Assembly (NCBI GenBank): GCA_020726505.1
Contig: JAHLEZ010000008.1
Span: 1,674,001 to 1,738,000, forward strand
Direction: 5' to 3'
From: Leptodontidium sp. MPI-SDFR-AT-0119
Taxonomy: Eukaryota > Ascomycota > Leotiomycetes > Helotiales > Leptodontidiaceae
Length of the DNA: 64,000 bases
Both the position numbers and the translations under genes were made by a program. The notes under the pieces are model-generated. The model did no database searches. It saw nothing but the letters and a program-made list of their open reading frames with translations, and was not told the DNA's origin. Each line of letters begins with the position of its first letter. The first letter of the stretch is position 1. Positions 32,949 through 45,327 of the stretch are shown piece after piece.

Positions 32949-35609
32949 TTACGAAATGCCACCATCACCCTCATCAACCAGCATACCATTGCCCTCCCCA
33001 TTCGCCGTATCGGCAGTCGCACCAACCGCAACGAACTCCTCGACCTTCTGGCTCTCAAACTCCAGGGCCCACGCCTCCTCTACAGCGATTTTACGTCGAA
33101 AGACACGCAGCCAGCGTTCGCCCCACTGCTTGATCGTGCGATCTTGGACACCTCCCTCATCGCCACTCTGCACCATCTGGTCTTTACTACCACTCGCCCA
33201 CGCAACGAGATCATCCTCCATCGCATCAAAGAGGTCTTTCATGGATTTTCTCTCTCTTTCGACCGTCTCGTCCATGAGCGCTCTCTGTTCCGGTAACAAG
33301 CCAGGGACTTTCTTCGCGCGCACGACCTGACGGACGCGATTCGTCACTTTGCCAATGGTAGCGGAGATCATCTCGTAGACGTGAGCTTGGCCGAGACGGG
33401 AGCCATCTTTGGAGAGAGCCCAGGACACAACGCTAGCGGGGCTAAGGATCGTGTAGTTGAGGAGCTTGTCGACGATGTTGACGCCGATTCCGGGCTGGTC
33501 TTTCCAGTACTCCATTACGCTGTCGATGATCTGCTTGCGTGCTGCGGAGGAGGCTGGATCCAAGGCGAGGAGACGCTCCTTGCAGCGCTCGATGCAGGAG
33601 AGGACGTGGGAGAGGGATTTAGAGCCAATGTAGCAGATGGCTGTTACGTAGGCGTCGGTTGAGCAGACTAGTTCGTCACCGAGCTTCATCTCGAGTGCTT
33701 GTGCGTGAATACGGTCAATAACAGGTTGAATAGCGTCTTCTGGGGATTTCTTGCGGAGAAGCGTCATGATCTCTTGGCCTTCTTGAGCAAATGGGGTATC
33801 TGTTTCTCATTAGACTCTATCTCCCACAATTGGGAAATGAAACTTACCTGGAAGGTTATACTTGAAGTCAGGGGTATCCTTCTCCTTCTCCTCAGTGATC
33901 AAAGCCTGGTAAGGCGCAGGCAAAGTACCCTTGATCCGCTGAGCAAAACTCAAACGAATCTCCTTATCCAACGCACCCTCAATGAAAGCCTTCTTCGGAT
34001 CCAAAGATGGTAGCTCAACATCATCAATCCACTCAGTCCACTTCCAAGTAAAGCCAAAGTTACTCAAATGATGAGCGAACCAATCCATGAACCTATAGCT
34101 CAGCTCGAGATCCATGGAATCCACACTGCGGTAGAGATATCGGATGGCTCTGCCAAGACTGGGTGCGATTGCCGCGGGTGCAATCTTACACGATTCGGTT
34201 AAGACAGAGTGGTAGTAGACCAACTTGTGCTCTGGTGCTGGGAGTTGGAAGAGTTGAGAGAAGACCGCATCAACGGCAACATCTTCTGGCTTCCAGGTCG
34301 AGCGATCACCTTCGATATCTCGGAGTCTATCGAAGGGAGTAGCTCTCTTGACGAACGTCCCGGGAGAGAAGTAGCAGTCAAGATCGATCAGGAAACGAGC
34401 GGTTGCGTTTCTATTGTAGTCGAGAATATTGATGGTATCAACAATAGCGTCTCGGATCAAGCAAGATGCAATATCGGACGTAGGTGCAACAGTCTCGACA
34501 TCCTGGTTCGCGTAGACCGAGAAGTAAAGTTCCGGAAATAGAGGTCTTGGGCCATTGCTGACGATCTCGGGGATGACAATGGCGGGAAGTGTATGCTTGG
34601 GTGCTTCAATCAACACATCCTCACGGCCCTCCTCGAAAACGCCCTTCCAAGGTCGAGGAAGACAAGCCAGTTCCCAGCCGGTCGAAGCTTCGTTCTGCAA
34701 TTGCTTCTGCAGCAACATCAACACTCCCGTCGGCGAGGTAGCTTCCTCCTTTCCATTACCGGGATACGGATCCACCAAAGCCTGCAAGACGTGAGGTTCC
34801 GAAGCAATGATATCCGTATTCTCGACCATGCTAGCCGCCTTGTCCTGGTTGTCCGTGGCCGAAGAAGCCATGACATATGGGATAGTGAACAAGATAATCT
34901 TGACCAATTCCGGGCCGATAGTCTATAAACCAGATCAGCAGAGAACCACCATGACATGTACCACCTCTCGCGCAAACTAACCTCCTCATTATTTTCCGTT
35001 TGCAAATCAACCGCCTTGGTAAGAATATCCTGCAAGACGATCCACACACCCTCACCATCCAACAGGCCCTGCAAGCTGCCTAAAAACTTCATCAGGAGCT
35101 TAACCTCCCTCCACTCGCCCTTCGCAATAGCCGTATTCGTCCGGATGGCCGTCCTCCTCAAGACCTCCTCCGCAACAGCCTCGCCATTCTTGCGCATCGT
35201 ATTCGCAACCAGCACGACGGCAGCCACGAAAGGGATCTTGAAGGGCTGCTCGACGACTAGCTGGACGACAAGCTCGTAGAAGCTTTCCTTGAGCTCCTCG
35301 TCCTCGTAGTTGTCGCACACGGTCTTGGCGATGGAGTGGACTTCATCTTCTACGCGCTTGACGGGCACCTCGGCGATGGCGAGCAATTGCTTTCGGAGTC
35401 GAGAGGAGAGAGGTTCTTCGTAGCGGCGGCGCTGCGGTCGGCGGTCGTAGTCTTCTTCATCTGGGAGTTGGGGAAAACAAATCGTCAGCCTCGTTTGCCT
35501 TGCTACCACGTCTATTTCGAGGAGTTGGACTTCAATTACCTCTGTATCTTCTCTTGCGATTGTTGTATCCTCCACGGCCTCCGCGCGGTCTTTGGTCATA
35601 GTCTGCCAT
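32949..35609 (-). CDS. cbc1: Nuclear cap-binding protein large subunit (CBP80 / NCBP1)
   Basis: Exons 35609-35540, 35460-34982, 34922-33848 and 33799-32949 on the minus strand encode 824 residues, matching the usual 780-870 of CBP80. With CBP20 it binds the 7-methylguanosine cap of nuclear RNA and links capping to splicing, export and decay. The N-terminus is Arg/Tyr-rich (QRPRGGRGGYNNRKRRY). An MIF4G-type helical domain follows (KIPFVAAVVLVANTMRKNG). The middle and C-terminal MIF4G-like domains include WKWTEWIDDVELPSLDPKK and MLLQKQLQNEASTGWELACL, and near the end VYEMISATIGKVTNRVRQ. Splice phases agree throughout. No unusual feature. Confident. Confidence 0.93.
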
Positions 35610-36722
35610 TGTTGCGAAGCAGGTTTGTTGTGGTGTTGAGATTTGAAGTTGTTCTTGACGTCGTCTCGACAGAAAATAGGGTCCACGGTCACGGCTGCTT
35701 GACACGCGAACTGGGCGACTTCCGAGTCCGTCACGTGGCTCACAGGAAAGTTCCTGCGAAGTTGATTTTGTTTATGTCGGCTGAAATGGGCCTATTATAT
35801 CACTTGGGGCTTTTCCAGTCTGTTTAGGAGACTTTGCCAGCTTAGAGTTTCGTCAGTTGTTGTCAATTCACTTAAAATCGTAATTCACCTCTTCAGCAAG
35901 CAATGTCAACAGTCTCACCTAAGCACAAACACCACAAGTTTGACAATTGAGGGGAATTTCAATTTGAGTTTCGGTCTCAGTATCAGTCCCAGTCTCTGAT
36001 GTATGGAAAATCTTTGATGATCTCTGCCAGCCAGAACCCCTTTTAATAGCCACTAATGGCACAATTGACCTAGGTAAAGGAAAAGGAATCTTTTGACCGT
36101 GCCAGACCAGGCGATCGCCACCCATCGCGGAATTAACCCATTCCATGCAATCATTGAACACAAGAGTGCCATCAAATGTAACGTACGCCTGAATCTTTGG
36201 GATGTAGAAGAAGAAAAAAGTGGAAGTCCAGCCGCCCAATCCATCTGCTCGCTATCGAAAGAGGCGCGCCAATAGTTGGACAAGAAGAATAGAAAGCAAA
36301 GGCCCATTTCCATCATGCAAAAAGTCTAAAAAACGAAGTTTGTCGAAGGGGAAAAGTTGATCGAAAGCCAGAATCCATGAACCAGTCGATCGAGTCGTGT
36401 CCATGGAAATTTTGACCATTTGAGACCGAGAAAATGCCGTTGGGAGAAGAAAACACCGTCTTCAACCAATATCTCATCTCGTGGGTATTCTTCCAAACGC
36501 ATAACCATCATAGATCCCGTATCCTCCCATGTTCTCCGTATTTCCACAATCAATCAAGGTCCGCAATAGGTGGTGGTGAGAACAACTTTTGCAGGACCAG
36601 GTAATTTTGCTGAGCGTGGTTGCCGGTGGGAGACGTTCCGAAACAATCGACTCCTCGTAGAGCCCAGTTGCCGAACGACAGGAAAGCATTTATTCATCAA
36701 TCATCTTGGCAAGGTATGGCTC
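35610..36722. other. Intergenic: CBP80 promoter and GSK-3 3' region
   Basis: About 1.1 kb, no gene seen. AT-leaning sequence with small incidental frames on both strands. Confidence 0.55.
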
Positions 36723-38173
36723 TCAATCCAATCTCGCCATCATCTCGTCCTTTGCCATGGGTGTGAAGTTATCGATATCCAGACCACGAGCCGCCAAGCT
36801 TGGGCGAATGTGTTGCGGGACCAGCCGGTTGTTGAGCTGTGGGGCGATGGAGAGTTCTGACGTACGGGTTAGCTATGTAATTTCGTTTCAATGGGAGTGG
36901 GTCATACCATGACGAGAGAAGTCGAAGAGGGTTGGTAAATCCTTGACAGGGCCATTTGGATGACGCGAGTCTGGGAAACGTGTTGCTGGGTCTCTCAACT
37001 CGTCGAAGAATGGGTGAACCATGGCATCAATGGCTGAGAGACGCTCAGTGGGAGTATATTCAAGGAGACGCGAGATAAGCTCGATTGCGTTCGCATCAGC
37101 CTTGCGGAACACCTTGTTGAATGGGTGTGGCTTGATTTGAGGGAATTTATGCTCCATGTAATTTGGGTTCATGGTACGGATTTGATCGCGCGTGGGCGTA
37201 CCCAAAACCTTGATAATCTCCACAAGCTGATCAATACCCGACTCTCCTGGGAATAATGGTTGACCAAGCATCAATTCTGCCATAACACAGCCAGTGGACC
37301 AAACATCTGTTACAAGGTCAGAAAGAGATTCACGTTCTGCAAGTGCGGGGAACCCTACCGATCTTGGTTGTGTAGTTGGTGGCGCCGAAAATCAACTCGG
37401 GGGCTCTGTAGTAGCGGGAGCAAATGTACGAAACATTTGGCTCGTTCTCCACCAAGATCTTTGCACTACCAAAATCACAGAGCTTCAGAACACCGGAGCT
37501 TGGGTCCAAAAGCAGATTTTGTGGCTTGATATCGCGATGGCAGATTCCTTGGGAGTGGATGTAGGCCAGGGCGCGGAAGAGTTGGTAGATGTAAAGCTTG
37601 ACCTCGAGGATTGGCATGGTTGTTTTCATCTTGTTGAAGTATCTCGAAGCACGGTAAACAGTTTCGGGGACATATTCTTGAACTAGATTGAGGTAGACCT
37701 CGTCCTTCTGCCACAGCCCCATTAGCAATTGTACATAAAGTATGGTAGCGGGGAAACGCACTCGTTCACCATTGGAGTAATAGAAGGCCTTGAGTTCGAC
37801 GATGTTTGGATGACGGACGATGCGCATGATCTGCAGTTCACGATTCTAATTCACATCAGCAACATCCAGACGGCGCAGATCATTTCATTGCGCACCTTGA
37901 ATCTCTTGTCTTGCAGAACGCGCTTGATGGCAGCATCCTCACCAGAAGGCGAGAGCTTGGTCTGGAAAACGACACCGAAGGAGCCATTTCCAACGATCTT
38001 GCATTGTGTGTATTGCATGTCTCGAGTCTCGCCGGTAACACCGTCCTGGACCTTCTCGCGGATGACCTCTGTGAAATAAATATTAGCAGTTGTTTGGTGC
38101 AAAGCCGAGCTCTTGAAGTGGTCTCACCTCCCATCCTCAGACTCGAGAAGGCTGCCGGCCGATTTTGCGACAT
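36723..38173 (-). CDS. gsk3: Glycogen synthase kinase-3 (GSK-3 / Shaggy family) Ser/Thr kinase
   Basis: Six exons on the minus strand (38173-38128, 38068-37896, 37845-37762, 37707-37359, 37306-36908, 36856-36723) give 394 residues. GSK-3 is a proline-directed, primed-substrate kinase acting in growth, stress and development. Landmarks: Gly loop GNGSFGVVF (42-50), catalytic Lys in AAIKR (64), HRDIKPQN (158-165), DFG (179-181), the activation-loop [12 protein letters not shown] whose Tyr195 is the conserved autophosphorylated residue, and the axin/scaffold-binding region near [20 protein letters not shown]. The C-terminus [20 protein letters not shown] is the typical fungal tail. The inhibitory N-terminal Ser of animal GSK-3 (RPRTTSF) is absent. 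An unusually long non-coding region lies upstream. Certain identification. Confidence 0.97.
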
Positions 38174-40237
38174 CTTGAGGTCCAAAACAACGTGGTTATC
38201 GCGAGTGCGGAGGGCTGAAGACGAGCAGGATTGAAGAGAGAGCTGTTGATGTCCTGGTGAAGTCCGTGTTGGGCAATTGAGTGCAGGGTTGAGCGACGAG
38301 GAACCGGTCTGCGATCACTCGAGTGAATACGGCAGTAGTAACGTGACGGCTGTCCCACCAGGATCTGATTCACTGTTTTTGCTTCTGTAACGGAATTGCA
38401 GCCGAGTGAAACTGAGGCTGAAAGGGCGGAGAGTGAATGGTTGTAGGAGGAGGGGTCGACGGGGCGGTGGAATGTTGATTGTTGTTGAATGGAGGGGGGG
38501 CGAAGATCGATTCGATGTGTCTTGTTGGAGTGAGGTGAGGTTGTGAATAATGTGTGGAGGAGGTCAAGGTCGTTAGAGAACAAGGCAAGGTAAGGTCGAG
38601 GTAGGAAACAGGCGTAGTCGAGGAGTTTAGGTAAGGTGCTGGGGAATTCCTTGGCTCGAAAGACTGGCTCTGCTCACGCGCTCCAAATTGAGATGAGCAG
38701 TTGGGACTAAGCAGACTCGAGACTGGGGGGGTTTAAGGAGGGGGAGGAAGTGCAGTTGCAGTTGCGGTTGCAGGCGCAGGCGTAAAGAGAGGGGAGGGAG
38801 GGGAGGGGGATGGGAATTCCAGGCCGGTGGTTGGAAGAGGGGGGAGACGACCGTTTGGACGTGGTCACTGGTCTCAACGTAGGGAAAAGCGCTGCCTTTC
38901 TGGGACAGGTGGAGGCGGGCAGTAGGGAGGACTGCAGCGGACGGTGTGTGCTGTTAGGGCGGGCAGTCCTGGTAGGCTGGGCTGGGCTGGGCGTCGAGGT
39001 GATGCTGGCTGGTGCTGATGCCGGCGCTGCTGATGCTTGCTGGCGTCGTGGTCGGGCAGGCAGCTGGTATGTGCGGTACGGAGGATGCTGTGCTGTGCTG
39101 TGCGTGCCTCGAAGGAATCAGCGTGCTGCAGAAGGTTGTGCCGTGTGTGTGTGTTGTATCCCGTAGTGGAGTATCGAGATATGTAGGCGGCGGTGGCAGA
39201 CAGACGAACGCGTGTGGTATGGAGACTCGTGGTAGTCGGAGTTGAACGGAAGTGAAGGTGAGTGAGGTGAGGAGTTGTATGTAGCTGTACGTGGATAGGC
39301 TGGTGCTGAGGCGAAAGGTGAAGGAGTAGGAGTGGTTGGTAGATTGAGAAGGCTGAAGTGGGTTGAGATGAAGTAGTGAGTGAGGTGGGGTTGTTTGATG
39401 CAGGGCAGGGCAGAGCAGAGCAGGGTGCGCAGGAGGTCATTCACGAGCCCACGAGATGGGTCTTGGAATTGACTGGACTGGACTGGACTGGGACTCGACT
39501 CGACTGACTGGTGGATGGCGACGAGGACGAGGACGGGGACGGGGATGTTTGGTGGCTGCCGTCTCCTGTAGTCGCTTACCAAATTAGCTTCGCTTGCTTG
39601 ACTGACGTTGCTCATCCTCATCCTCATTTGCAATGACAGGGGGGGGACGGAGGCAGGCTCAGGCTCATAAGAACGGGAACGATCCTCTTGAGGGTGGTGG
39701 GTGAGTGAGACTTGTGAATGAAGTGTGAAATGAAAGGGGAGTTTGACGTACGACTGACTGATTAATTGAATGTTTCTTGTGCAGGAGTGAGTGAGTGAGT
39801 GAGGTAACGGGAAAGAAAGAAAGAGCAGAGGAAAAGAGAGGGAATCGCAGTGCAGCCAGCCAGTTCAGTCGCAGCAAGCAGGAAAATGGAACGGAACGAA
39901 CCCACGATGCTGGAATCGGACTTGGTCTGGGACCATGTGTGACTTTTTTCTGCAGTGTGGAGATGCGGGAGAGAGGGGTGGAGGGGAGGGGGAAAGAGGA
40001 GGAGGAGAAATGGATATCGAGTCCCCCTACTCTGTTTCGAAAACGGCAAACCAACGGCGTTTAGGACGACCGAGGGACAGGGCAAGTGCCCGAGTGGTAT
40101 GTATGTATTTGTTTGACTCGAGGAAGTAAAGGAAGCAGTGGAAGGAAATAGAGGCAATGATACGAGGATAGTGTGAAGCTCGAAGCTTAACGACGAAATG
40201 GGTAAATAACGACTTGGTGCAGGTGCAGGTGCAGGGG

Positions 40238-40260
40238 AACAGAACAGAACAGAACAGAAC
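40238..40260. repeat. (AGAAC)n microsatellite
   Basis: Four to five uninterrupted AGAAC units, next to three copies of GTGCAG just upstream (40217-40236). Confidence 0.85.
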
Positions 40261-42775
40261 AAAGCAACAGACAGAATCAAGAGAATATGGTTATTTACCT
40301 TTACAACAGGGGATATCTTTTAGACTTTTTGATGTTGACGACGGCGACGACGATGATGATGATTTTCGCGCCTTGAATTATTGGCTGCAGGAGGGGGCTG
40401 GGAAGCGTTGTGGTTGGCTAGCGATGCAGGCAGTCTTGCTTCCTTGCTCAGATCTTGGAGGGGCGGCGGCGGCGGCGGCGAAAGGGGATGGATGTTTGAG
40501 ATGGAGGGGAAATCTCAAGGGACACAGGATGTTTTTAGAATAATCAGTGGCTGGCTTCGGGGACTTGTTTTGTTTCTTTGTTTGTTTGTTCATTCAAAGA
40601 GAGGAGAGAGAAATGCGACAAAGGAAAATGTACGGAAATAAACTTAGGCTTTGTGGTGTCTGTCCCAAGAAGGCGCCGACGACAACAAACACCTGCTTGC
40701 CCAAGTTCCTTTTCTGCTGGAAGCATGACCGCCCATGCGTCGAGCATTACCTATTATTACAGCCAAATCAAGACCAATAGCTTGCGTTCGTTAGTCAGGA
40801 CTGCATCGTATCGTGCCACATGCGCGCGGTCTTTGCCTTCGCGCCGGCGGAGCAAAGAATGCACTCGCGAGATCATGGGACTAGATCTGATGCTGGCTTG
40901 CTGCTGGTCCAGCACAGCAAAGCACGCACGCACAAGCACGCACGCACAAGCACGTAGGTACAGTACGCCCAGAAACCCAATTGTCATCCATATCCGCCGC
41001 TATGGTAGGTCATTGACGCCAGGACTGCATCGCAACCCTCCCAATGCAGAAACAAATGCATAAGCGCAGCCTGCAATTCGAGATCGTCGCCCTGATTCGA
41101 GTCTGGCAATTGGGTCGTCGTCCGATCTGCAACAAGCTCGAGCTGCTTGAACAGCCAGCTGTTTGTTCGGAGCTGCATCTGGAGCTGAAGCTGATTACCA
41201 CATCCAGTGTCAAGTGCATTGGGATGGATATGGCCAGCCTGGGCCCAACAGTCAGGTACAAACAAAGAGAACGCGTTTTGCTTTTTGCTTCTGGGTACAA
41301 AGCCCGTGATGGATCACAACATCACGTAGTAAAGCTTTCGGGTCGAGATTTCTCAGTATTTCAATGCTTTCGAGTACGAATCCAGCAAAGGACGACGTAT
41401 CGGTACACAATAGCGGCCAAGTCTGGAGGCAATTACACCCGTCCTGCATCCTCTTCTGATCAGCTGTGCTGGACACTACGTTCCCAGAAAGCCGGTCCGG
41501 AGTCTAGACAGCAGGAATCGCCTCTCATCAGCTCGAGAAAGACTGGACAGGGCAGGGTAGAACAGAGTCACGAAGTATCTGCACCTCAGAGTCACAAATG
41601 TCTTTGCCACCACGCGTTTACGGTTACATACATCTCATCCCCTCCGTTCCCCTCCTGTTCCTGCCATCCTGCCATCCAGCCAGCCATCCAGCCATCCAGC
41701 GAGGCAGCCGCTGCGATCAAAGACAAAAACGGCGAATTGTTGAACGTAGCCGTGCGGTACAGTGCAGTGCAGTACATTTCGGTGCAAGTGAAGCCTAGGC
41801 TGCAGTGCAATAGCCAAGGTACAGTACATATCTCAATGCTGTGCCTCGCCTGAGTTGATGAGAACCAGGTAGCTGGCAGCTACCTACCTCCCTGCCTCCC
41901 TACCTACAGTAGCTCTCCGAGATCTTCTTCCTACAGTCCAGTTTGTTTTTGAATCGCCCGGGTGCGTTCCTCTTTTCATCCCGATGCGAGGATAATAAGA
42001 GTGAGACCCAGCTATTCCCAAATGATGAATCGATACCGGTACCGTGAAGGGAACCCTGGGAACATATTAAAGATGACAAGCTTGTGCCTACGCCAGCAAA
42101 GAGCAAAGCATACAACGCTAAAAACAACCTATTGAAAGCCAGTTCCCAAACCCCTGATATCAATTCCATCCCATCCCACCCCGTGGAAGAAGAGGCTCAT
42201 TCATACTCAGACCCTGCCCTGGGCGGCCAAATGTAAATAGATATCCTCTTCACCAAGCACAGGCCAATTCGTGGTTGCCGCGCAGCCTCGTACTCTATCT
42301 GACGCTCTCGTCTCCTCTCGTCTCCCATTCCGTCGCCTCGAGTCGCCTCGCCTGTTTCCTGCCCGTCATCCTTCACCCTGTCCTGACCTGACCTGATCAC
42401 CGACTGGCCCATCTCACCCACTGGCCACTCGGGTTTGAAATCTTTGACAGGCTCGTGGTCAGTGGAGCAGAGCCTAGCAGGACCAGGGGGGGCCAGGGCC
42501 TGACTTAGCCAAGAAGGAGCAGCAAGGCAAGGCAGGGGGTACAATACACCAGGCACGGACCAGTACGAAGGATACAAGCTGTTTGTTGGTTGTTGCAGAC
42601 TTGCATTTGCAGTCCAGGTGCTTTCTCGCGGAAAGCTGACTCTCAGGAGGGGTGATAGATGGATAGTGCGAGATGGCACGATATCAGAGAGACAGCGGAT
42701 CTAACCATTGATCTGTATCTAGATTCAACCCTGTTTCTAGAAATCGAATCATAGCCCAAGTTCTCACTCCTCAAC

Positions 42776-42800
42776 CCAACTCAACTCAACTCAACTCAAC
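42776..42800. repeat. (CAACT)n microsatellite
   Basis: Five units of CAACT/CAACC in a row, visible directly. Confidence 0.8.
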
Positions 42801-45300
42801 TTAATCCTCGATGGTCCCAGGTAGTCTCGAGAAACTTTCGACTAAGCACCCCCGGCATGCGGGCTGGCGGGCTGTCTACCTTAGCTACTACAGGTAGGCA
42901 TACAGACCGGACCATCCAGCCATAAATAATTCATTGCTTTCAACCTCGAGCTGCTGCTACGGGACAGAAATAGCTAGGCAAGGTATGCCTCGCCAAGACT
43001 TGTAAACCACGCCGTAGTACTGGCTTGTCTCAATCTCATGTTAGAGTTAGAGAAAGAAGAAACCCCCGTCCCGATGATCCAAATCCTGCACAGACTGGAC
43101 TGGACTTGAAGAAAGTTATCCTGAACTCCGCACTGTATATGCATGAATTACATGCACTGAACCGTTCCGTACTCCAGCATCAAGGCAGTAAGTATTACTA
43201 TCGGACTTCATGTACAGGTGTATGTAAATTGAACATACATCCATTCATTGACTGCAAAACCCGCAACACTCAAACAAGCCAATAGGGTTGCGTACCATCA
43301 ACATGGTTCGAAGGATTTCTTGCGTCTGGCAGCAGCCATCCCTCCTCAGGCCCGCCAACCAACCAACCAAATGGGGACCTTTTCCAATATCCCCAGTAAG
43401 TAAAATGTAGTCACGGGGGTTCATGGAAGTGGATGTGGATGTGCAACGCCCATCATCAGGAAAGGGATGCCATATCCGAATCCGTATCCTTCAAAACTCT
43501 TACATGATGGTTCAGCCACGATGAAAGCCATACATCTAGACCTAGACTTCCTACACTAAGTCGCCGTCGCTAACGGCAAGACCAACATCAAGCGGGGCGG
43601 CTTGTTTCCTTTCAACTCCACTCGCTCGCCGCTCGCAGCTCTACCTCTAGCTCCACTCTCTCCTCCATCTCAGACACATTTAGCGCTCCAAACTGAGCTC
43701 GTGACCGAACCCCTTGTTAGAGCTTTGGTAACCTCTCGAGGTTTAAGTCACCACAAACGGATCTAAACAGTCATCTAATTACTGAATCTAACTAACCGAC
43801 TTGCTTGGCCAAAAATTCCAACCACTGACAATGTCCTCCGGGCCCGTAGGTGCCGAGCCAGACCGCCGCCGCCAGTAACTAACTTCCTTCTCAGCATCAG
43901 CCATCTGCCACCACAGATAGGTTGACAAGCTCGCCGCCACAATTCCCAAAAATAAGTGGCGGTAGCACACCAGTAACCCAGCCAAGATCTGAAGGCTTGC
44001 GAGATCCAGACCCACGAGGAAAGACAAAGACACAGGAGCAATGGAAGGAAAAGCAAGAGCAAGAGCCGCTGAGGCAACACGAGACAAGACATGGCTGAGC
44101 AAGGCAAAGGAAGGCAAAGCAAGTTAAATCGAAGCCATCCAACTCGGGAAGAACAAGACCATTACCTCTCCGATCTAGTCGTCCTTCTTTTTGTTATCAA
44201 TGGTTGGAATATCCAAGCAAAAGTCTCCATTTCCCAACCTTCAAAAGAGTAAATGTAGATTGCTGTGACCTTGGTGTTGCACCGCATTACGATGCAGGTG
44301 GCTATCGAATGCAGATAGGATAAGCCAGCAACTGACGAACTGCAGTGCCACGCAGTGCAGCACAAGAGGAGTAAAGAGAAATGGAAGGAAAGATATAACG
44401 ATAGGTGAAAAGCATGAGCAGAAGTAGAGGCAGAGAAACAAACCCGATCATAAATCCATATATTCACAACCTATTTACGAAGGTCACTTTCCATGGACTG
44501 GAATCCGGGCAACTCAACATCTCGCACGAGCATAAGTACGGCACTAGACGGATACCTGCATGCCTACTGCCTCGCCTCTTGCTTACCTACAGTAGCAGCT
44601 TCGAAATCTCGGGCTCTAGCAAGCCCACGTTACAAGCTGCATGCTGCAAGAGAGGCAAAACGATCATAAAGTTCCCTCCTTTCCCTCCCTGGCACCAGCT
44701 CTCTCCTGGCACAGCAGCAGGAACAGGCAAGACAAGACAGACAAGGTCTGCAAAAACCTCCCTCCATACGAATATTGAAACGTCCAGGCTATTGCTATTT
44801 CATTTGCTTGATTGATGCCAGACGACTGACCTTCGGCTAAGTTTTGCCATGCCAACGGCCCAATTCTAATTCCGATCTTAAATCTCCTTCCAGGCCAATT
44901 GTCTGATTCAAATCGGCTCTATTCTCCTCTAGACTGTCTTGTCATGGAGAGACATTAATTCAGCTCTTCATTCAAACTTTTACCTCGCACCTTCCGGCAT
45001 CATAATCATGTCTACTCTTGCATGTGCCATCCAGGGCGTACAACCCGAGTCAGTCACGAACCAATGAGTGCCTCCAAACCCAGATTTATTTACAAATCCA
45101 GATCAGCTCATTCCATCCCAAGTCCACTGTCGCATCGCCACTACCCAATCAGGGCTCTTGAAGGGGAGGATTCGAGATTCAAGAGATCTCACATGATTGA
45201 TTGCCAAACCATCTACAGTCACACTTGCGAGGTGACCAGACTCTCTATGCGCGCGAGTAAACAGTGACGACACGTACCAATGAACGCTTGTTTTTCCTTC

Positions 45301-45327
45301 ACATCATCATCATCATCATCATCATCA
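45301..45327. repeat. (ATC)n trinucleotide repeat
   Basis: About nine ATC units in a row. Read on the minus strand it gives an Asp run in an otherwise unconvincing frame. Confidence 0.85.

Noticed and set aside
41044..41853. 269-codon plus-strand frame in the gene desert
   Set aside because: No domain, repetitive words (QPAIQPAIQP), and no upstream promoter-like context; likely chance in GC-moderate DNA without stops.
42197..42679. 160-codon minus-strand frame
   Set aside because: Low-complexity Ser/Pro/Leu mix, no recognisable feature, inside repeat-rich DNA.
43775..44142. Hydrophobic minus-strand frames resembling membrane helices
   Set aside because: Two different frames look equally hydrophobic because the DNA is pyrimidine-rich on that strand; no splice structure or family match.
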